Below are positions 1 through 5,493 of a DNA stretch of 8,009 bases, in pieces. The DNA is taken from positions 1 through 8,009 of the forward strand of contig JAMWDA010000073.1 of assembly GCA_023818995.1 (NCBI GenBank), written 5' to 3'. The notes below the pieces were generated by a model, which had not been told where the DNA came from, made no database searches, and saw only the letters and a list, made by a program, of their open reading frames with translations. Each line of letters starts with the position of its first letter. Position 1 is the first letter of the stretch. The position numbers and the translations under genes were made by a program. Source of the stretch: Candidatus Omnitrophota bacterium (GTDB lineage Bacteria; Omnitrophota; Gorgyraeia; Duberdicusellales; 4484-171).

Positions 1-427
1 ACTCCTTAAATCTTGCTTCCTCTAATTCCTTAGCCTTCCTCTCTCGTTCTTTAGCTAACTCCTCTTCTTGTCTCCTTCTTAGCTCCTCTTTCTTAGCTAA
101 CTCCGCTTGTCTTTCTTCCTCTCGCCTCTTTCTCTCCTCCTCTTCTTTTGCCTTCCTCTCTAACTCCTTTAGTCTTGCTTCCTCTAATTCCTTAGCCTTC
201 CTCTCTCGTTCTTTAGCCAACTCCTCTTCTTGCCTCCTTCTTAGCTCCTCTTTCTTAGCTAACTCCGCTTGTCTTTCTTCCTCTCGCCTCTTTCTCTCTT
301 CCTCTTCTTTTGCTTTCCTCTCTAACTCCTTTAGTCTTGCTTCCTCTAATTCCTTAGCCTTCCTCTCTCGTTCTTTAGCTAACTCCTCTTCTTTTCTCCT
401 CCTTAGCTCCTCTTTCTTGGCTAACTC
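1..427 (-). repeat. Tandem 162-bp (54-codon) repeats inside the charged-helix gene
   Basis: Unit 1 spans 427-266, unit 2 spans 265-104, and unit 3 spans 103-1 and is cut by the window edge. The protein unit starts ELAKKEELRRR and ends REEERQA. Comparing by eye, units 1 and 2 differ at 7 of 162 bases, six of them synonymous and one changing Lys to Gln. Unit 3 differs from unit 2 at 4 of the 103 visible bases, and its Leu-to-Phe change near the edge is the only protein difference. The period divides into exact codons, so unit gain or loss keeps the frame. The minus strand is almost all purine here, broken mainly at TTA, CTA, GCT and similar codons. Confidence 0.95.
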
Positions 428-664
428 TGCCTTTCTTTTCTCCTCTTTTTCTTCTTTTGTAGGTTTCGGCTTTTCTGTAAGTATCCTATTTATATCATCC
501 TCAGAAAAATCATCAAAAAATACATCTTCTATCTCCTCAAGTATATCCATCTGCTCACGTGTCTCCTCTAAAAGCTGTAACTGGTCATCAATGATATCTA
601 CAGCAAAAACTAGATTAGATAAACTAAAAGCTAAAATTAAAATAATAAGCTTTAGATTTCTCAT
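1..664 (-). CDS. Secreted protein with long Glu/Lys/Arg single-helix repeat domain (3' end beyond window)
   Basis: The reading frame stays open from an ATG at 664 to the window edge, giving 221 visible residues and no stop, so the C-terminus is missing. Residues 1-21 form a Sec signal peptide (MRNLK, a hydrophobic stretch, then VFA before VDIID). Residues 22 to about 64 are acidic and rich in Asp, Glu, Ile and Leu. A short EKPKPTKEEKEEK linker leads into a charged region from about residue 80 made only of Glu, Lys, Arg, Ala, Leu and Gln (one Phe near the edge) and built from tandem 54-residue units. Such composition is typical of a stable single alpha-helix or long coiled coil, as in the central domain of TolA, and may span the periplasm; that role is inferred. 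The start overlaps the stop of the channel gene as ATGA, and AGGA at 671-668 is a suitable ribosome binding site. Secretion is well supported; function is unknown. Confidence 0.8.
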   Translation of the reverse strand, partial: MRNLKLIILILAFSLSNLVFAVDIIDDQLQLLEETREQMDILEEIEDVFFDDFSEDDINRILTEKPKPTKEEKEEKRKAELAKKEELRRRKEEELAKERERKAKELEEARLKELERKAKEEEERKRREEERQAELAKKEELRRRQEEELAKERERKAKELEEARLKELERKAKEEEERKRREEERQAELAKKEELRRRQEEELAKERERKAKELEEARFKE

Positions 665-1326
665 TCTTCCTGCCTCTGGAAAAAATAATTGATGAATAAG
701 AAAACGAATAAAACACCAATACCTAACTGAGACATCACTACAATTTGTCCTAAGCCATCTTTTGGGCAAATATCTCCAAAACCTACGGTAGTATTTGCTA
801 CAAGAGAGAAATATAAAGCAGAAATGGGAGATAACTGCCGATTTAAAAGGTCAAAACCAATGTAAATATTAGCGTAATCCAAAACAACTTCTATATAGTG
901 TAAAAAAAGAAGGAGCAAAGAGCGATGGTAAGAAATTACCAGAGAATGTATTTGTGATAAAAAAATTAGATTAAGAATATGAAAAATTGTTTCCATTAAA
1001 AGATATATAAGGATAAAAATAATTAGTTTATTGTGGTATAACCGCGAGAACAAAATATACATAGGAAAGATTACTTTAAATAATGTATAAAGTTCTACAG
1101 CGAGTTTCCTTACCCAACTACCAAATCTACCAAAAATTTCTCTTATTAAAATAATAGGGAAAAAAAATTGGGAAAAACATACAAATAACCTAAATACTCT
1201 CTCTAACCCATAAGAGGGCGTATCCCATAATTTTTTTAAATAGTTTACTTGCTGTAGATAAGCAGAGAGGGGTTTTTCTTTATTGCTAAGGTCATCGTTA
1301 ACAAATATTTTAATGATATTCCTCAT
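661..1326 (-). CDS. Potassium-channel-like membrane protein (Ion_trans_2 pore)
   Basis: This 221-residue membrane protein carries the potassium selectivity filter TVGFGD at residues 180-185. The filter follows a pore helix (about 165-179, SPISALYFSLVANT) and precedes an inner helix (about 192-217), which is the layout of the Ion_trans_2 family. Hydrophobic segments at about 47-65, 75-95, 100-123 and 128-150 suggest at least four helices before the pore, more than a minimal two-helix channel. The N-terminal 40 residues are polar and unrecognised, and there is no C-terminal RCK/TrkA domain: the protein ends a few residues after the last helix. I chose the ATG at 1326, 4 bases past the stop of the preceding gene. 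The frame extends to a TTG at 1377 inside that gene, but nothing favours it. No strong Shine-Dalgarno precedes 1326, so translation probably depends on coupling. The pore is clear; ion specificity and gating are inferred. Confidence 0.85.
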   Translation of the reverse strand: MRNIIKIFVNDDLSNKEKPLSAYLQQVNYLKKLWDTPSYGLERVFRLFVCFSQFFFPIILIREIFGRFGSWVRKLAVELYTLFKVIFPMYILFSRLYHNKLIIFILIYLLMETIFHILNLIFLSQIHSLVISYHRSLLLLFLHYIEVVLDYANIYIGFDLLNRQLSPISALYFSLVANTTVGFGDICPKDGLGQIVVMSQLGIGVLFVFLFINYFFQRQEE

Positions 1327-1330
1327 AAAT

Positions 1331-2392
1331 TTATCTTTCGGGAGGAGTAAAAGCTGGTTTTGTATTTTTAGTAGCAATCGTTTTAACCACTCTAAAACCC
1401 GTAACCTGCCGACTCAACTTCTTATAATCAAAGCTACGGAAACTATTGTTAATTGCCTCTTTATGAATAACACTATCAATTATAAACGGTGGAGGCATAC
1501 CTTTACGAAACTCAGAATCATAAAGATAACAACCTCCTCGCACAACCCTTAGAGGTTGATACTCCTTAAAGAAAGGCAAATATACAAATAAACTTGGTGG
1601 TGGACCGATAGGGTCAATTTGTTCTTGTGTTGGGTAATCGTTAAACCAATCGTTACACCACTCACTGGCGTTACCGGCTAAATCGGAGATGCCCAGTTTA
1701 GAATCACCTTTAGGAGAATACATACCTTGAGGTGTAGATATAACTAAAGAGGGGTCATTCAATTTGTTCCCAAAATTAGCATAGGAATTATCCCAATCTT
1801 GGTTACCCCAGGGATACTTTCTGCTATCGTTATATTTTGCAGTATACTCCCATTCTGCCTCAGTAGGTAGCCTATACCCTGTCTTACCATAAACTTGGCA
1901 GGACCAATTATCTAAATTATAAAGAGGAGTTAAACCCTCTATCTCACTTAACATATTACAATAAAAGGCTGCCCCATACCACGTTACCTCTAACACAGGA
2001 TAGTTTTCCTTACCAGGATGAGGAATAAATTTACCATCCTTAAACATAATTTGAGAATGTTCATCAGAAACATCCTGATATTTATAACCATTATTAGCAC
2101 CTTTAGCTACAGCTTTGTTAGGCTCTTGCAAAGCTTTTAAATCTAAATACCCCTTGCTCAAGGCATAGTTAAGAATATCGGCATACTCTTTATTACTAAT
2201 CTCATACTTACTTATATAGAAATCGCCAGTTAACGTAACCTTGTGTTGGGGTGTAGCATTCTCTATACTATTATCTCCCATTATAAAACTACCCTTAGGA
2301 ACAAGTATCATCTTAGGTTTCGTTATTGATTGTGCAAACCCTATTGATTGTAAAACTATTATCGCCAAAATAAAAAATAATCTATTCTTCAT
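1331..2392 (-). CDS. Secreted FGE-sulfatase (SUMF1)-domain protein, probably non-catalytic
   Basis: This 353-residue protein has a signal peptide (residues 1-20, ending GFA before QS) with no lipobox cysteine. Nearly all the rest, about 26-337, is one FGE-sulfatase domain. Hallmarks in order are MILVPKGSFIMGD (28-40), FYISKYEISNKEYADILN (58-75), VTWYGAAFYCN (136-146), GYRLPTEAEWEY (172-183), YPWGN (193-197), LAGNASEWCNDW (238-249), LRVVRGGCY (281-289) and TGFRVV (331-336). The family includes formylglycine-generating enzyme, EgtB, PvdO and the structural gliding proteins GldK and GldJ. Aligned by eye to human FGE, the two copper-binding active-site cysteines after RGG are replaced by Tyr and Arg; the only nearby Cys (288) is in the wrong place. 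A binding or scaffold role is therefore more likely. A proline-containing tail follows the domain. The ATG at 2392 has AGGAG at 2402-2398, five bases upstream. It lies 25 bases after the other FGE gene, and the two differ in architecture. Confidence 0.9.
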   Translation of the reverse strand: MKNRLFFILAIIVLQSIGFAQSITKPKMILVPKGSFIMGDNSIENATPQHKVTLTGDFYISKYEISNKEYADILNYALSKGYLDLKALQEPNKAVAKGANNGYKYQDVSDEHSQIMFKDGKFIPHPGKENYPVLEVTWYGAAFYCNMLSEIEGLTPLYNLDNWSCQVYGKTGYRLPTEAEWEYTAKYNDSRKYPWGNQDWDNSYANFGNKLNDPSLVISTPQGMYSPKGDSKLGISDLAGNASEWCNDWFNDYPTQEQIDPIGPPPSLFVYLPFFKEYQPLRVVRGGCYLYDSEFRKGMPPPFIIDSVIHKEAINNSFRSFDYKKLSRQVTGFRVVKTIATKNTKPAFTPPER

Positions 2393-2417
2393 AATATCTC
2401 CTCATTTATATAATTTT

Positions 2418-4022
2418 TTAATATCCCAATCGACAGCCGGCATGTTTACCATCTTCTGCTTTAGGGAAATTAGCGGCAAACCGCAAAGCGAATCTTAGAT
2501 ATTTTAATCCCGGACTAGACCAAACTCCTCCCCGATTACCCGCGCCTGCTCCATCTTTACCCGGCCAATCAGAAACATTCATAAATCCATCTTCATCAAG
2601 TTCACCATCACCGTAGGAACCTTTAAATTGCCGACCTAATGGGTGGCCGATAGTAATACATCTTTCCCATAAATTGCCACTAAGATTCATTACTCCATAA
2701 TAGGAAGCCCCACTGTTAACGCGAGGAGAAACTCCTTCGTGTTGACTATTCTCAAATAATTCTCCACTCACCGGCCCTTCATAACCGGGATTATCAGGAA
2801 CTGTTTTCCCCGCTGCTGCTTCAAAAGGAGCAATCCCTGAACCGTAAGAGCAGTTAACTACCCCTTTATTAGGAACCTTCTTCTCATAACCACTACCATC
2901 AGGACCATCAAAAGTATCTGCCCTACCTAAATCAGTTGTTCCCCAAGCACACTCATCTATAACCGGTTCAAGCGGACCACGACAAGCTTTCTCATACTCT
3001 AACTCGCTAATTGGTCTTAACCCTGCCCAATCAGCATAGGCAGTTATATCCGACCAAGATAAAAAATTCACTGCTCGTGCTGGAGCGTATGTATAAAAGG
3101 TAACCGGTTCAGTGGTTCCATTACCTCTCTTAGCACAAACCACAGTATTACGCATCCTCTCTGTATTCGTATTGGTTAAAACATAGTAGTTGAGTATCTC
3201 ATCTTTGCTAATATCAGAAGCAACTCTATTCTGCTGTTGTCTACGTGTTAAAGTATTCAAAAAATCTACATACTGCTGAGAAGTTAATTCGTATTTCATA
3301 ATCCAAAATACCTTGTATCCTTTAGGAAACTCTTTAGGAATAACAAAAGGTGTATCATCACGACTACGTTCATTATCCTGATCGCAGTATAATGCTCCTT
3401 CTTTCTTATCTACAAGTATAGGCTCTTCAGAGCTAATAAGATAAGCACCATTATTAGGATAAGTGTAGAAACAGTTATCAGGCCCATTAGGACCTCGGGG
3501 ATCACCTACATAGTGCTTGTCTTGAGGAATATACACCATCTCCAATCCTAAAACCTTAACTTGTGTATTAATTATCTCCTCATCACTTACGCCATCTTTA
3601 CCGTAATCCCAAATTAATTGCACATTTTTAGAAACTACTGAGCCTTGTCCTTTTGTTCTAAATAAAAATAAACCCTTTTTTTCTTTAGGAACCCACATCC
3701 CTAAATCAGAAAAATTACCTTTAAAAAACTTAGGAGGAGTATGGTCATTGTAATCAAAATCTACTCCACTCTCCTTAGCTAAAGACACATGTCTCCATAA
3801 TCCTTTAGAATCCTTAAACTTGGCAAAAATATAAACACCATCGCAATTAACCTCGTTACGCCAAGCGTTATCCCACTGCACATCGAATTGTATTTTTGCC
3901 GTCTTATTAAGGGTATTAAATTCACTAATAAAGTAATTATCAACTTTTAGGCGTGCGGCAAAAGAAACCTGGATAAAGAAAAGGTAAATTATCGTTAAAC
4001 TAAATAATACTCTATCTCTCAT
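2418..4022 (-). CDS. Secreted two-domain protein: N-terminal beta domain plus FGE-sulfatase (SUMF1) domain
   Basis: This is a 534-residue protein (535 if the adjacent ATG at 4025 is used; numbering here follows 535). A signal peptide spans about 1-23 (hydrophobic core, ending VSFA). Residues 25-160 look like a beta-sandwich (FDVQWDNAWRNEVN, GVYIFAKFK, GLFLFRTKG, VQLIWDYGKDGVSD), a module I recall before FGE domains in Bacteroidota-type proteins. The FGE domain runs from about 162 (LEMVYIP) to the end, with MKYELTSQQYVDFLN (243-257), WAGLRPISELEYEKACRG (333-350), YGVMNLSGNLWERC (443-456), NRGGVWSS (497-504) and GCRLGY (530-535). No cysteine lies between RGG (498-500) and Cys531, so the FGE active-site pair is missing and catalysis of formylglycine formation is unlikely. 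It sits 26 bases after the MFS gene and 25 before the second FGE gene. Role unknown; likely extracytoplasmic binding or assembly. Confidence 0.9.
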   Translation of the reverse strand: MRDRVLFSLTIIYLFFIQVSFAARLKVDNYFISEFNTLNKTAKIQFDVQWDNAWRNEVNCDGVYIFAKFKDSKGLWRHVSLAKESGVDFDYNDHTPPKFFKGNFSDLGMWVPKEKKGLFLFRTKGQGSVVSKNVQLIWDYGKDGVSDEEIINTQVKVLGLEMVYIPQDKHYVGDPRGPNGPDNCFYTYPNNGAYLISSEEPILVDKKEGALYCDQDNERSRDDTPFVIPKEFPKGYKVFWIMKYELTSQQYVDFLNTLTRRQQQNRVASDISKDEILNYYVLTNTNTERMRNTVVCAKRGNGTTEPVTFYTYAPARAVNFLSWSDITAYADWAGLRPISELEYEKACRGPLEPVIDECAWGTTDLGRADTFDGPDGSGYEKKVPNKGVVNCSYGSGIAPFEAAAGKTVPDNPGYEGPVSGELFENSQHEGVSPRVNSGASYYGVMNLSGNLWERCITIGHPLGRQFKGSYGDGELDEDGFMNVSDWPGKDGAGAGNRGGVWSSPGLKYLRFALRFAANFPKAEDGKHAGCRLGY

Positions 4023-4026
4023 CATT

Positions 4027-4034
4027 ACCTCCTT
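4027..4034 (-). promoter_or_regulatory. Strong Shine-Dalgarno deciding the FGE gene start
   Basis: AAGGAGGT reads from 4034 to 4027 on the minus strand. Two ATG codons follow back to back. From GGAGG to the first (4025) is only 2 bases, while the second (4022) is 5 bases away, which is the usual spacing. The second ATG is therefore preferred, although the difference is one residue ahead of the signal peptide. Confidence 0.75.
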
Positions 4035-4051
4035 CGTTATTTAAAAATATC

Positions 4052-5473
4052 TTAACGATGTAAGGGAATATTTCCTTCCAATTTCACATCTTTATTTTTT
4101 ATCGCTACTATCAAACTTATAAAGGTAGCAATACCTAACCCTATTGCTAAGAAACTAAACTGGGAACGAAAAGGGTCCTCTACGAGAAAATGAAAAGAGA
4201 TAATCGCTTTCAGTACCACAGGAGAAATAAATTGTCCAAGGTATATACCTATACTTACTACTGCCATAGCCATAGCTCGTAAAGCTTGAGGAGTAATCTT
4301 TGCTACTTTCAATAACAAAAGAGGCATTAAGATACCCGAGCTAAATCCAATAAAAACCATTGACAAAAGAACTAAGAAGATACTATCAGCCCCAGCAAGT
4401 ATTCCATAACCTATACCCATACTAGCAATGCTTATAGGTGAAAGAAATGAACGAAAAATTCGCATAAGTTTTGCTAAAATTAAACCAAAAAATACTCCTA
4501 CCATCGTCATCGTAGAAAGCAGGTATCCTGCTATACCTGGCCGTGCCAACTTTTCTGTATAGATAACAAGTTTATCCGCTTCTTTCCTTACTATATACTT
4601 ATTATTTATATCAGCTATTACCCAAGCCTTTTGTGGTTCAATAACCTCCAATTTAGCTCTCCGAGACAGTTTAATACCCTGCGCTTTAAAAGAATCAATC
4701 GTGGTTTGAGATATTGTACCTTTTTCTAAATAATAAGCGAACTCCTCTCTATCTTTAAATAAAGGTTTAGTGCTCGTATACATTTTCCTCTCACTCTCTA
4801 TAAACATAGCTAAATTAGTAGGAGCAGCATAAAAGGCAATCATCATCAAAGAACCTAATATTGCACAAGTGTAAACTCCCCAAGGTAGTTTATCTCTAAC
4901 TCCTTGCCTAACTAATTTTTTTACTGCTGGTTCGGGTAACCAGAAAATAACCATCAAAAGAGTCAATACAGAAAAACCGTAAACATAGAAAGCATAACGC
5001 CAACTCATTACTGCTAACCAACCGGAGATAAGTAAAAATATCACTCCTCCAAAATGAGAAACAGAACCAGAATAACCCATCATTTTGGTACGTTCTTCCT
5101 GTTCAAAAAAATCAGCAATAATACTTGTAGAGAGAGGAATTATTAAACCTACCCCTATGCCAAAAATCGCACGCATAAAAAGAATCTGCCCTATAGTATT
5201 AGCAAAGCCTCCTCCTATACCAGCTAAAGAGTAAATTACCAAACCGATCAATAGAACGGTCTTTTTCTTTATCCTCTTTACTAACCAACCACTTAATAAA
5301 CTTGAAGGTATAATAAACAACGAGGGTAAAGTTAAAACTAATTTAATTGTAGTAATATCTACGTTAGGGAAAGCCTGTTTTATCTTTGCCAAAGCAGGAG
5401 ATATTGCTGCTGAAGCCATAACTGTTAAAAGAGAGATAGAAAGTATTGCTAATTTCAAAAACAATTTATTCAT
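4052..5473 (-). CDS. Major facilitator superfamily transporter with a soluble insert between TM7 and TM8
   Basis: This 473-residue polytopic protein has the MFS pattern of twelve hydrophobic helices, six before and six after a central loop at about 182-196. Helix 2-3 motif A appears in altered form as GWLVKRIKKKTVL (62-74), with Lys where Asp is usual. RAIFGIGVGLIIPLSTSIIADFF (101-123) fits helix 4 with its motif B arginine. Sequence style resembles drug/proton antiporters and sugar or organic-acid permeases, but the substrate cannot be named. The oddity is residues about 229-310: about 80 mostly polar residues between FYAAPTNLAMFIES and GIAGYLLSTMTMVG, where relatives have a short loop. With both termini inside, this segment faces outside. 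The start ATG at 5473 follows GGGAGCGGAGCT, and the gene begins 20 bases after the DUF1566 gene. It may export or import a product handled by the operon, but nothing shows which. Confidence 0.9.
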   Translation of the reverse strand: MNKLFLKLAILSISLLTVMASAAISPALAKIKQAFPNVDITTIKLVLTLPSLFIIPSSLLSGWLVKRIKKKTVLLIGLVIYSLAGIGGGFANTIGQILFMRAIFGIGVGLIIPLSTSIIADFFEQEERTKMMGYSGSVSHFGGVIFLLISGWLAVMSWRYAFYVYGFSVLTLLMVIFWLPEPAVKKLVRQGVRDKLPWGVYTCAILGSLMMIAFYAAPTNLAMFIESERKMYTSTKPLFKDREEFAYYLEKGTISQTTIDSFKAQGIKLSRRAKLEVIEPQKAWVIADINNKYIVRKEADKLVIYTEKLARPGIAGYLLSTMTMVGVFFGLILAKLMRIFRSFLSPISIASMGIGYGILAGADSIFLVLLSMVFIGFSSGILMPLLLLKVAKITPQALRAMAMAVVSIGIYLGQFISPVVLKAIISFHFLVEDPFRSQFSFLAIGLGIATFISLIVAIKNKDVKLEGNIPLHR

Positions 5474-5493
5474 AGCTCCGCTCCCTATCTAAA

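Noticed and set aside
1..427. CRISPR array or intergenic satellite.
   Set aside because: The repeats are directly adjacent without spacers, have a codon-multiple period and are translated in one open frame with mostly synonymous differences.
417..692. Plus-strand open frame of 91 residues rich in Ser.
   Set aside because: It is antisense to the signal peptide and acidic region of the charged-helix gene; the Ser-rich, low-complexity product reflects the opposite strand's codons.
1327..1377. A longer channel protein starting at the TTG at 1377.
   Set aside because: It would overlap the FGE gene by 47 bases, lacks a ribosome binding site, and adds a polar stretch not needed for the fold; the ATG at 1326 sits 4 bases after the stop.
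1283..1552. Plus-strand open frame of 89 residues.
   Set aside because: It is antisense to the channel start and the FGE gene end, both well supported by family motifs, and shows no domain.
2241..2498. Plus-strand open frame of 85 residues.
   Set aside because: It is antisense to the signal peptide of one FGE gene and the conserved C-terminus of the other, with no recognisable product.
2418..2540. C-terminus of the FGE protein (RGG...R...GCRLGY) resembles the variable region of a diversity-generating retroelement target.
   Set aside because: The match is to the FGE fold in general. No reverse transcriptase, template repeat or accessory gene lies in the window, and the candidate codons (TCT AGT CCG GGA TTA AAA) do not follow the NNC/NNT pattern left by adenine mutagenesis.
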